DNA of 64,000 nt from Ferrovibrio terrae (GCF_007197755.1 NZ_CP041636.1:2268001-2332000), one strand, 5' to 3'. Shown: positions 46,935-54,200, counted from the first letter of the stretch. Notes: generated by a model not told the origin, from the letters alone. Translations and numbers: made by a program.

Positions 46935-47624
46935 TCAAGCCTTGGTGTTGATCGACTGGCCGGGCTGGATTTCCGGCGCCGGACCGCCCTTCGACACGCC
47001 GACCATGGCGGCGCGCAGCAGGCGGCCATGCTGCATGTAGCCGGCCGCGATCACCTGCACCACCATGCCGGCGGGCTGGGTCGGATCCTGCACCTCGAAC
47101 ATCGCCTGATGCTGGTTGGGATCGAAACGCTGGCCCTTCGGATCGATCCGCGTGATGCCATGGCGTTCGAACACCGACAGCAGCTCGCGCTCGGTCGCCT
47201 CGATGCCGATCACCAGGTTGCGCACCGGCTCGCTGGCGTCGGCCTCGGATTTCGGCAGGGTCTCAATCGCGCGGCGCAGATTGTCGGCCACGGTCAGCAC
47301 GTCTTTCGAGAATTTGGCGGCGCCGTATTTCAGCGCGTCTTCCTTCTCGCGCTCCATGCGCTTGCGCAGGTTCTCGCTCTCGGCGGCGGTGCGCAGCAGG
47401 CGGTCTTTCAGTTCGGCGATCTCGGCCTGGGCTTTCGCGAGCGGATCGTTGGCGGCCGGCTGCTCGGGCACGGCGTCGGGCTTCGGCGTCAGCTGCGGTG
47501 CGTCCGGCGCGGGCGCGGCCGGATGCGACGGCTGGTGGCCGGACTGCTGCCCGGATTGCTGCCCGGTGCCCGGATTGAGGGGTGCGGTATTGAGGGTCGG
47601 TTCGATACGGTCGTTCTGGCTCAT
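46935..47624 (-). CDS. grpE: Nucleotide exchange factor GrpE
   Basis: 229 residues. The N-terminal ~80 residues are Q/P/A-rich and disordered (repeated GQQSGQQSGHQPSHP type); the GrpE long helix (about 85-135, AEIAELKDRLLRTAAESENLRKRMER) and the C-terminal beta domain (HQAMFEVQDPTQPAGMVVQVIAAGY) are typical. It releases ADP from DnaK. It follows hrcA on the same strand with a 92-base gap. Confidence 0.95.
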   Translation of the reverse strand: MSQNDRIEPTLNTAPLNPGTGQQSGQQSGHQPSHPAAPAPDAPQLTPKPDAVPEQPAANDPLAKAQAEIAELKDRLLRTAAESENLRKRMEREKEDALKYGAAKFSKDVLTVADNLRRAIETLPKSEADASEPVRNLVIGIEATERELLSVFERHGITRIDPKGQRFDPNQHQAMFEVQDPTQPAGMVVQVIAAGYMQHGRLLRAAMVGVSKGGPAPEIQPGQSINTKA

Positions 47625-47716
47625 CGGGGTCTCTCTGCGCGCCCTGTCTGTTACGGGCCTGCATATACGGACGGCAGCACGGAAATGAAAGGGGGAAGGG
47701 TTAAGTTCCCCGGAAA

Positions 47717-48754
47717 TTAGCCAATAAGCCTGCCAACCACTTGGGCGGTGAAATCCACCATCGGTACGACGCGGGCATAATTCATGCGCGTCGGCCCGAT
47801 CACGCCGATGGCGCCGACGATGGCCTGATGCTGGTTCTGCAGCGGCGCCACGATCAACGAACAGCCGGCGCGGCGGAACAGCGTATTCTCCGAACCGATG
47901 AAAATGCGCACGCCCTCGCCGCCCTGGGTCAGGTCGAGCAGGCGCAGCATCTCCTCTGAATTCTCCAGCTCTTCCATCAGATTGCGGATGCGTTCCAGGT
48001 CGGCCATCGCCGCCACGTCGTCCAGCAGGTTGGTGCTGCCACGCACAATAAGAGTCCCGCGATTGGCTTCGGCGCCGCCCCAGACGGCCAGGCCGGCTTC
48101 CACCACGCGCGCGGCAAGCTGATCGAGCTCGGCCTTGCGCTGCTGCAGCTCGTGCAGGATCTCGGTACGCGCCACCGCCATGGTGCGGCCCTTGAGGCGC
48201 TGCGACAGGAACTCGCCGGCCTCGGCCAGCGCGCTGTCGGTCAGGCCGGCCGGCATGTCGAGCATGCGGTTTTCCACCTGGCCGGATTCCGACACCATCA
48301 CCACCAGCGCCTTGCCCGGCGACAGCGGCACGAATTCGACATGGCGCAGCGGCGCATCCACCTTCGGCGCGACGACCAGCCCGGCATGGCCCGACAGGCC
48401 CGACAGCACGCCGGTGGCTTCCTTCAGCACGTCCTGGAAGCCGCGGCCCGAGGCGGCGCAGCGGCCTTCGATCGAGCTGCGCTCGTCCTGCGTCAGGTCG
48501 CCGACCTGCAGCAGACCATCGACGAACAGCCGCAACCCGCTTTCGGTCGGCAGTCGGCCGGCCGAGGTGTGCGGCGCATAGAGCAGTCCGGCCTCTTCCA
48601 GATCGGCCATGGTGTTGCGGATGCTCGCCGGCGACAGCCGGTGTTCCAGCTTCTTGGAGATGAAGCGCGACCCGACCGGCTCGCCGGTCGTCATATAGGT
48701 CTCGACCACTAGCCGCAGGATGTCGCGGCTGCGCTGGCTCATTTCCTGGATCAT
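47717..48754 (-). CDS. hrcA: Heat-inducible transcription repressor HrcA
   Basis: 345 residues from ATG 48754. N-terminal winged helix (SQRSRDILRLVVETYMTTGEPVGSRFISK..LSPASIRNTMADLEEAGLL) and GAF-like/dimerisation domains (GGEGVRIFIGSEN, SLIVAPLQNQHQAIVGAIGVIGPTRMNY). It normally represses groESL/dnaK through CIRCE sites; none is found in this window. The usual divergent neighbour rph is absent; a duplicated palindrome lies upstream instead. Confidence 0.94.
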   Translation of the reverse strand: MIQEMSQRSRDILRLVVETYMTTGEPVGSRFISKKLEHRLSPASIRNTMADLEEAGLLYAPHTSAGRLPTESGLRLFVDGLLQVGDLTQDERSSIEGRCAASGRGFQDVLKEATGVLSGLSGHAGLVVAPKVDAPLRHVEFVPLSPGKALVVMVSESGQVENRMLDMPAGLTDSALAEAGEFLSQRLKGRTMAVARTEILHELQQRKAELDQLAARVVEAGLAVWGGAEANRGTLIVRGSTNLLDDVAAMADLERIRNLMEELENSEEMLRLLDLTQGGEGVRIFIGSENTLFRRAGCSLIVAPLQNQHQAIVGAIGVIGPTRMNYARVVPMVDFTAQVVGRLIG

Positions 48755-48806
48755 GCCACCAGACTTAAGAAGGTGGCGGGGTCCAGTCAATGCCGCAGGT
48801 GTTCCT

Positions 48807-48895
48807 TACGGCTTCATGCCGGCCAGAGGATTGCTTTGCCCGGCATGAGGCTACGGCTCATGCCGGCCAGAGGATTGTTTTGCCCGGCATGAGGC
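48807..48895. repeat. Tandem duplication of a palindromic 44/45-bp unit
   Basis: Units 48807-48851 and 48852-48895 differ by one indel and one substitution. Each contains inverted arms around CATGCCGG / CCGGCATG. A third partial copy, starting at 48896 with TACGGCTTCATGCCGGGC, is the end of the solute-binding-protein gene itself (its last codons Pro-Gly-Met-Lys-Pro and stop). It thus looks like the gene's end was copied twice downstream. Confidence 0.75.
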
Positions 48896-49698
48896 TACGG
48901 CTTCATGCCGGGCGGCGCGACCTGCGACGCGGTCAGCCCCATGGCATCCAGCGACCTGCGGATGCTGCCATTGGCCTTCTGTTCCTCGACAAAGGCGCTG
49001 ACCCAGGCGAGCGCCGCCGCCTTGCCGCGCGGCACCGCCACCGAGGTGGTGGAGTTCAGGAAACCGCCATCCAGCACGCGCGAGCCCGGCAGCTTGTCGC
49101 GCAGGCCGAGCAGCGACTCCCGCGACAGCCCGATGGCCTCGGCATTACCGGCCTTCACCAGCGCCACCGCATCGTCCACGCCGCGCACATGGGTGATCTT
49201 CGCCTGTTTGAAATGCGCCGCCGCCGCGCGCGCCGTGGCGGTGCCTTCCACGCCGGCGATGCGGATATCGGGCCGGTCGACCTCGGCCAGCGTCTTTGCG
49301 CTCACCTTGTCCGACACCAGCAGCGTGCTCTGCAGCAGATGATAGGGCGTGCCGAAATCGACGAGTTTCGCGCGGGCCGCGTCATGCGGCATGAAGGTGA
49401 CGTCCCAGGCATCGTTGTCGCCGGCCGCCGTGATTTCGCCAGTGGAGGCATAGGCCACGAACTGCACCGGCTTGCCGAGTTTGGCGGCCAGCGCATGGCC
49501 CAGATCGACCGTCACGCCCCGGTACTGCCCGTTTGAATCTTTGACAGCATAAAGCGCGGAGGGCGCCGGCGAGATCGCGATGGCGACGCGGACGCTGCCT
49601 TTCGGTGCGAGCTCGTTCAGGGGAGCGGTCTGTGCCATGGCTTCAGACCCCGTCAGAACTGCGGCTACCGTCACGGCCCGCATCAGCATGCTGCGCAT
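48895..49698 (-). CDS. Periplasmic solute-binding protein, amino-acid type (SBP_bac_3)
   Basis: 267 residues; AGGAGG precedes the ATG. Signal peptide to about EAMAQ (residue 23), then a two-lobe family-3 fold (LAPKGSVRVAIAISPAP, YRGVTVDLGHALAAKLG, WDVTFMPHDAARAKLVDFGTPYH, late VPRGKAAALAWVSAF). It binds a small polar ligand in the periplasm. No permease or ATPase gene is adjacent, so it is an orphan or part of a dispersed transporter or sensor. Confidence 0.85.
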   Translation of the reverse strand: MRSMLMRAVTVAAVLTGSEAMAQTAPLNELAPKGSVRVAIAISPAPSALYAVKDSNGQYRGVTVDLGHALAAKLGKPVQFVAYASTGEITAAGDNDAWDVTFMPHDAARAKLVDFGTPYHLLQSTLLVSDKVSAKTLAEVDRPDIRIAGVEGTATARAAAAHFKQAKITHVRGVDDAVALVKAGNAEAIGLSRESLLGLRDKLPGSRVLDGGFLNSTTSVAVPRGKAAALAWVSAFVEEQKANGSIRRSLDAMGLTASQVAPPGMKP

Positions 49699-49775
49699 TG
49701 TTTCCTCCTGCTTTTGTGGCGGGAAGTCTAGCGCAGCAACGGGCCAGCGGCGATCACACAGTTGCGATGGCGCGG

Positions 49776-50294
49776 CTAATTCAGCTGCCAGATCGCAAAG
49801 GTCAGATATGCCGCGAAGCTGACCCAGAGCAGATAAGGGGTCAGCAGCAGCGCCGCGATGCGGTCATGCCGCGCGAAGGTGACGATGCAGGCGACGATCG
49901 CCAGCCACAGCAGGCCGATCTCGGCCAGCGCCCAGCCGATCATCTGCTGGCCGAAGAACAGCCACGACCAGCCGAGATTCAGCACCAGTTGCAGCGCGAA
50001 CAGCAGCAGCGCGGCGCGCGCCTGGTTCAGGCCAGCCCCCGTTCGACTTGCTTGGCGCCAGACCCGCCAGGCGGCAATCGCCATCAGCGCATAGAGCGCG
50101 GTCCAGACGATGGGGAAGGCGAGATCGGGCGGCGTCAGCGCCGGTTTGGCCAGCAGCGGATACCAGGTCTTCACGGGCTCAGCCGTAATGGCGCCGCCCA
50201 GCGCCGAGATGCCGAAACAGGCCGCGAAAGACAGCGCCAGCGCGAGCAGGCTGCGGGGCGCAGTGAAAGGCGGGGCGCGATGACGGGTTTGCAT
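49776..50294 (-). CDS. TspO/MBR-family membrane protein
   Basis: 172 residues from ATG 50294. Five transmembrane helices and the tryptophan-rich TspO motifs: WYPLLAKPALTPPDLAFPIVWTALYALMAIAAW and LVLNLGWSWLFFGQQ. TspO proteins bind porphyrins/tetrapyrroles and modulate stress or pigment responses in alphaproteobacteria. It ends the conserved backbone before the tRNA-Gly insertion site. Confidence 0.92.
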   Translation of the reverse strand: MQTRHRAPPFTAPRSLLALALSFAACFGISALGGAITAEPVKTWYPLLAKPALTPPDLAFPIVWTALYALMAIAAWRVWRQASRTGAGLNQARAALLLFALQLVLNLGWSWLFFGQQMIGWALAEIGLLWLAIVACIVTFARHDRIAALLLTPYLLWVSFAAYLTFAIWQLN

Positions 50295-50408
50295 GTGCAG
50301 GACATAGCCCGCAGCTTCGGCCAAGCAAGGGGCGCAAACGCAAGGCTGCGACGCTGCTGTGAGCGCTGTGATGATGGTCGGTCTGGAGATGGGCAGAGAA
50401 GAAATGGG

Positions 50409-50466
50409 GCGGGCGAAGGGATTCGAACCCTCGACCCCAACCTTGGCAAGGTTGTGCTCTACCCCT
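50409..50466 (-). repeat. attL-like partial copy of tRNA-Gly (3' portion)
   Basis: Identical over 58 bases to the intact tRNA-Gly, from the 3' acceptor strand through the T arm, anticodon arm and D loop, then diverging so that the 5' acceptor strand is lost (the sequence there, GGAGATG, cannot pair with CGCCCGC). The terminal CCA (50405-50407) is also preserved with one change at the discriminator base. It is not expected to be a working tRNA. Confidence 0.88.
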
Positions 50467-50510
50467 TCAGCACATCTCCACTCTGACTAGCCTTTTCGAG
50501 AGGAACAATT

Positions 50511-51353
50511 TTAGCGTGCTCCGGGAGAGGGTTTGGTCTTAGAGGTTAGTTCATCAATCTTTCTTGCGAGAGCGCGGTACTGAGCTTCAATTTCATGCAG
50601 CTTCTCGTCTTGAGTCCCGATCTTTAAAGTCCGCTCCTTCAAAGTATTAATTTCTGAAGTATGCAATTTATGGTTTTCCAGCAAGGAATCGACCTTAGCA
50701 TTATCTTTTTGTAGCGAATTATAAATTGGAGGAACGGAAAGCCACGCAACCGGTACGGTTACGCTGAGAATCGCAATTACCAAAGCAATTAAGCCAATCC
50801 GCATTGTCAATTTCGGACTGATAAAGCCGAAAATCTTTTCCGATAACTCAGGCGCTAAAGAGTCGATAGTGAGGAAGGTGTTCGAAAATGATTTCGTCAG
50901 CTTCTCAACTTGCTTCGTGTATTGTTCAACTGATTTTCTTTCAGGTTTAGGAGTTGTGGCCTCGTGATTCATGAATAACAGACGGAAAAATGGTTTGCCT
51001 TTCTCAATTTCGAACTCTTCTCTGCTAAAATTGACTATGGCTGTAGCTAAGGGGCCATCCCACCCGGGATCAACAATGCCTAATGTGAGAGCCAATACTC
51101 CATCATGAGTCCAACTGGTTTTGAGTGTCGCCAAACCAGTTACATCATGGGGGATTTTAAATGTTTCCCTAGACACCACCCAGACTAATCCACGAGGGCG
51201 TAGTGTATAGCTCTGGGATGAAATGGTCTTTCCACCTGTTATAATTTCGCCGACTGTTGCGTCATATGTTGTTGCGCGCGCTGATGCTTGAGCGGGCGCA
51301 TCCCCAACAGTAACGATAGCTTTGGCTAGAATTTGTTGGCTCGTGAGTATCAT
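50511..51353 (-). CDS. Membrane-anchored dCTP-deaminase/dUTPase-fold protein with coiled coil
   Basis: 280 residues. Residues 1 to about 128 show the DCD/dUTPase fold: YTLRPRGLVWVVSRETFKIP, a K-T-S segment at 78-80, VDPGWDG at 94-100 and FEIEKGKPFFRLLF. At the position of the catalytic glutamate of dCTP deaminase (shortly after DPGW) I read ATAIVNF with no Glu, so it may bind nucleotide without deaminating. A hydrophobic span (about 184-205) and a C-terminal coiled coil (about 214-274) follow. GAGG precedes the ATG. Divergent from the deaminase gene with a 30-base spacer. AT-rich, inside the tRNA-Gly cassette. The exact function is unknown. Confidence 0.75.
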   Translation of the reverse strand: MILTSQQILAKAIVTVGDAPAQASARATTYDATVGEIITGGKTISSQSYTLRPRGLVWVVSRETFKIPHDVTGLATLKTSWTHDGVLALTLGIVDPGWDGPLATAIVNFSREEFEIEKGKPFFRLLFMNHEATTPKPERKSVEQYTKQVEKLTKSFSNTFLTIDSLAPELSEKIFGFISPKLTMRIGLIALVIAILSVTVPVAWLSVPPIYNSLQKDNAKVDSLLENHKLHTSEINTLKERTLKIGTQDEKLHEIEAQYRALARKIDELTSKTKPSPGAR

Positions 51354-51383
51354 GGAACCCTCAAATAGAAATTTATTACAAAT

Positions 51384-51875
51384 ATGAAACCTAAGGTATT
51401 TTTAAATCAAACGGAGGCTGATCGCCACTACTTATGGCGCGCCGTACTGGAGAGTTCGAAATCGGAGGATCCGAAAGCAAAACTTACCGCTACATCGGCC
51501 GTCGGGGCAGTAATTGCTGATAATAATAGTGTAATCGCAGCGTCAGCTAATGTTCTTCCTTACAAGCTCAAAGAAGCATTTAAAAAGAGCAGAAAACGCG
51601 TCACGCTTCAAAACAGAGAGTTTGTAATTGAGCACGCGGAGCGAGCGGCAATTTATAAAATGCTGCTGGACGGTCGAAGCCCCTCTGGTGCGACCTTATA
51701 TTGCACTCGCTTCCCTTGTAGCGACTGCGCCCGCGCAATTGTGACTGCAGGAATTCGTCGAATAGTTCTTGCTCAAGGGTTTGGCAAAGACAAATCTCAT
51801 TGGAGGCACCAACAAAGGGCCGCCAAAGATTTGCTAATTGATAGTGGCGTAAAGATTAGATTCTTTAAGTTATAG
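51384..51875 (+). CDS. Cytidine/deoxycytidylate-deaminase-fold protein
   Basis: 163 residues. The zinc deaminase signature is complete: His 84-Ala-Glu 86 (IEHAERAAIY) and Pro 111-Cys 112-x-x-Cys 115 (FPCSDCARAI), with the GAVIADNN and GIRRIVLAQG strands. It resembles dCMP deaminases and related nucleotide or base deaminases; the substrate is not fixed. No Shine-Dalgarno is evident before the ATG; only 30 AT-rich bases separate it from the divergent DCD-fold gene. Part of the tRNA-Gly cassette; base composition unlike the flanks. Confidence 0.8.
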   Translation: MKPKVFLNQTEADRHYLWRAVLESSKSEDPKAKLTATSAVGAVIADNNSVIAASANVLPYKLKEAFKKSRKRVTLQNREFVIEHAERAAIYKMLLDGRSPSGATLYCTRFPCSDCARAIVTAGIRRIVLAQGFGKDKSHWRHQQRAAKDLLIDSGVKIRFFKL

Positions 51876-51949
51876 CGGAATCAATGGGGCCGCTCGCAAA
51901 GAGCCGAATACACTGCAATATTGAAAAGATACATAAATATTGGAGAAGA

Positions 51950-52024
51950 TGGAGCGGGCGAAGGGATTCGAACCCTCGACCCCAACCTTGGCAAGGTTGT
52001 GCTCTACCCCTGAGCTACGCCCGC
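51950..52024 (-). tRNA. tRNA-Gly (anticodon GCC)
   Basis: 75 bases including an encoded CCA. Acceptor GCGGGCG pairs with CGCCCGC, discriminator T; D arm AGCTCAGGGGTAGAGC; anticodon loop TTGCCAA with GCC; T arm with GGTTCGAATCC. Its 3' half is the attachment site used by the cassette, whose insertion regenerated a full gene. Confidence 0.97.
51954..52011 (-). repeat. attR-like copy within the intact tRNA-Gly
   Basis: The 58-bp segment shared with 50409-50466, in direct orientation. It runs from the D loop to the last acceptor base of the tRNA, so the crossover lay in the 3' part of the tRNA gene. Confidence 0.88.
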
Positions 52025-52356
52025 TCGGCGCCGGTAAATCCGGCCAAAACCGGTCTACCGAAGACTGGCCGGGGCGACCCGGCGACGTTCTGGCCGGAGC
52101 CTGAACGACCAACCGGCGGGGTGCCGGTTGCAGGCGCGCACTATACCCAGCCGAAAACCCGATGCAAGCGTCTCGTTTGACAAAATAACCGGCAAAAGAG
52201 TCGCCCGGCCAATGGCTTCCGCCAGTGGAAGATTGCCGCCAAGCGGCTGGCGAAACTGGGGTTATTCGGGCATCGGCGGGGGAAAGCCCTTGCGCGCTCA
52301 GGACGGCTCCTGTATCTGGTGCCACCTCGCGGGCGGCCGGTCCGCCGCGATTATGG
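52025..52356. other. Spacer between the divergent tRNA-Gly and tRNA-Glu genes
   Basis: 332 bases without a credible protein gene. It holds the leader and probable promoter of tRNA-Gly and a small perfect hairpin AACCGGC-GGGGT-GCCGGTT at about 52112-52130 within the presumed precursor. A TTGACA at about 52176 faces tRNA-Glu but has no clear -10 at the right distance. Confidence 0.5.
52140..52167 (-). promoter_or_regulatory. Candidate promoter of tRNA-Gly
   Basis: On the minus strand TTGCAT and TATAGT are separated by 16 bases, about 115 bases before the tRNA-Gly 5' end. Confidence 0.4.
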
Positions 52357-52432
52357 GTCCCCATCGTCTAGAGGCCCAGGACGGCGCCCTCTCACGGCGC
52401 AAACCGGGGTTCGAATCCCCGTGGGGACGCCA
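52357..52432 (+). tRNA. tRNA-Glu (anticodon CTC)
   Basis: 76 bases with encoded CCA. Acceptor GTCCCCA / TGGGGAC, discriminator G; D arm TCGTCTAGAGGCCCAGGAC as in bacterial tRNA-Glu; anticodon loop CTCTCAC with CTC; T arm GGTTCGAATCC. Confidence 0.95.
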
Positions 52433-52467
52433 ACTTCTTTCTGGAAAATCTGGCAGCGCAGAACCGC

Positions 52468-53271
52468 TCACGCCACGCGGCGGGCGATGATCTCCATGCC
52501 GACGCGATAGCGCTGGCTGATCGTGTAATGCAGCGGCCGGAAGCCCTGCGCCTCCAGCAGCTGATACAGCCGGGCGCGGCCGAAATTGTGGAAATGCTCC
52601 AGCTCGCCCCAATAGGGATTGGCCTGCTGCGCCGTCAGGGCGCGCCACAGCGGGCAATCCGCATTCGGCATCGACAGGAACAGGATGCCGTCCGGCCGCA
52701 GCAGGCGATGCGCGGCGTCGAGTCCCGCCCTGGGGTAGGGCATATGCTCCAGCACATCGGCCATGCTGATCACGGCATAGCGGCCATTCTGGTCGAATTT
52801 GGTGATGTCGATGCAATGCCCCTCGATGCCGGCGCTGATCAGCGTCTGCACATTGTCGCGCCGCAGATCGGCGCCCACCGGGGTGAAGCCGTATTCCATC
52901 GCCGTGAACAGCAGAGAGGCATTGCCGAAACCGACATCGAGCCACACGTCTCCCGCCCCAGGGCCCGCGGCAGGGCCGGCCACATGGCGCGCGACACGCT
53001 CCACGATGGGCGAGAAGATGGCGCGCTGCTTCTCCATGTCCCAGCCGACCGCCTGGTAGTCGAGCACGCGCGAGAAGACCACCTCCGCCGCCGCATCGGT
53101 GAAATAGCCGTCGGTGAAGACATGACCGCAGTCGGCGCAGGCCATCCAGGCCATCACCGGCTCCAGGATGGGATTGTAGAGCGGATGCAGCGTGCAGTTC
53201 GCTTCCAGGATCTTGCTGAAGCTGCGCGAGCCGCAGAGCGGACAGGTCTCGTAAGGGATGCGGGAGGTCAC
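52468..53271 (-). CDS. Class-I SAM-dependent methyltransferase with N-terminal zinc ribbon
   Basis: 267 residues. Two CxxC pairs (Cys 10/13, Cys 45/48) form a small zinc-binding module; the Rossmann methyltransferase core follows with motif I VWLDVGFGNASLL (around 105-120), MADVLEHMPYPRAGLDAAHRLLRPDGILFLSMPN and an HFHNFGRARL element. Architecture resembles sugar or small-molecule C-methyltransferases and ubiquinone-type methyltransferase folds; the substrate is unknown. Convergent with tRNA-Glu. Confidence 0.82.
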   Translation of the reverse strand: MTSRIPYETCPLCGSRSFSKILEANCTLHPLYNPILEPVMAWMACADCGHVFTDGYFTDAAAEVVFSRVLDYQAVGWDMEKQRAIFSPIVERVARHVAGPAAGPGAGDVWLDVGFGNASLLFTAMEYGFTPVGADLRRDNVQTLISAGIEGHCIDITKFDQNGRYAVISMADVLEHMPYPRAGLDAAHRLLRPDGILFLSMPNADCPLWRALTAQQANPYWGELEHFHNFGRARLYQLLEAQGFRPLHYTISQRYRVGMEIIARRVA

Positions 53272-53327
53272 GGGATTAAGCCGCCGGGCAGTGCCGCGTC
53301 AGATTCGGGGCGTGACACGCGCGCCAC

Positions 53328-53825
53328 TCACTCCGCCGCGTGTTCCTCGGCCGGCATATCCACCGGCACGCCGGGCTCGCTCTTCGAGCAGCGGATGGTC
53401 AGCGCGGTTTTCACATGCGCGACGTTCTGCAACGCCGTCAATTCGCGCGTCAAAAACGTCTGGTAGGCGTCCCAGTCGCGCGCCACGATCTTCAGGATGA
53501 AGTCGTTCTCGCCGGCCAGCATGTAGCATTCGCGCACCTGGGCCCAGCCGGCCACGGTCTGCTCGAAGGCCACCAGGTCATGCTCGGCCTGGCTGCTCAG
53601 GCCCACCATCGCAAACACCGTCACGCCATAGCCGAGCTGCTGCGGGTTCAGGTCGGCATGGTAGCCCTTGATATACCCGGCCTCCTCCAGCGCGCGCACG
53701 CGGCGCAGGCAGGGCGGGGCCGAAATGCCGACCCGCTGGGCGAGCTCGACATTGGTCATGCGGCCATCAGCCTGCAGATCGGCAAGAATCTTGCGGTCGA
53801 TGAGATCGAGTTTGACGCGTTGCAT
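53328..53825 (-). CDS. Lrp/AsnC-family transcriptional regulator
   Basis: 165 residues from ATG 53825 (GAGAAA upstream; the frame is open further but without similarity). N-terminal helix-turn-helix (LDLIDRKILADLQADGRMTNVELAQRVGISAPPCLRRVRALEEAGYI) and C-terminal RAM effector domain (AGENDFILKIVARDWDAYQTFL). Lrp proteins bind DNA as octamers or dimers and sense amino acids. An ATAATATTAT palindrome in its leader (53857-53866) is a candidate autoregulatory site. Confidence 0.93.
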   Translation of the reverse strand: MQRVKLDLIDRKILADLQADGRMTNVELAQRVGISAPPCLRRVRALEEAGYIKGYHADLNPQQLGYGVTVFAMVGLSSQAEHDLVAFEQTVAGWAQVRECYMLAGENDFILKIVARDWDAYQTFLTRELTALQNVAHVKTALTIRCSKSEPGVPVDMPAEEHAAE

Positions 53826-54060
53826 GTAAATTTTCTCGGGATGGGAGGTTGACGCAATAATATTATAAAATTGAGCAAGATTCCAAGCCTCGAGAGCGAA
53901 ATAAAATTGCGTATGGCGCGCGGCAGGCGGGACGGGATTGATATTAAGCTGCATGTTTCCTATATGTTCTTATTATCCTGCCTGCCATGTGCCGGCGGGG
54001 CGATAAGTCGTTGTTGGACAACTGAATCTGCCTGGCTGGCCGGGCCCGGGCGGCACGAAG

Positions 54061-54200
54061 CGCCACGAACACTGGCGAACCGCCACGAACGCTGGCGAAC
54101 CGCCACGAACGCTGGCGAACGCCCACGAACACTGGCGAAGCGCCGCGAACGCTGGCGAACGCCCACGAACGCTGGCGAAGCGCTGCGAACGCTCACGAAC
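54061..54200. repeat. Seven-unit 20-bp minisatellite
   Basis: Seven consecutive 20-base units near the consensus CGCCACGAACGCTGGCGAAC, variants mostly at positions 1-5 and 11. Each unit is itself two related 10-mers and contains the inverted arms CGCCA / TGGCG. The 20-base period is not a multiple of three, arguing against coding selection. Confidence 0.9.

Larger units (their letters stand above)
50409..52011. mobile_element. Minimal integrated cassette at tRNA-Gly (two genes, no integrase)
   Basis: A 58-bp perfect direct repeat (50409-50466 and 51954-52011) flanks the unit; repeat period 1,545 bp. The right copy lies inside the intact tRNA-Gly gene, the left copy is only the 3' portion of that tRNA, the standard outcome of integrase-mediated insertion into a tRNA 3' end. 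The interior is AT-richer: bases 51541-51600 hold 24 G/C, against 40 in 52201-52260. It holds only a DCD-fold membrane protein and a deaminase. No recombinase is present, so it is non-autonomous or a deletion remnant. Confidence 0.85.

Noticed and set aside
50405-50480. A second tRNA-Gly gene
   Set aside because: The 5' acceptor strand is replaced by unrelated sequence that cannot pair with CGCCCGC, so it is a partial att-site copy and not a tRNA.
52128-52490. 120-codon reading frame over tRNA-Glu
   Set aside because: It crosses a tRNA gene and has no ribosome site or similarity.
54061-54200. CRISPR array
   Set aside because: The 20-bp units are contiguous with no spacers and there are no cas genes.
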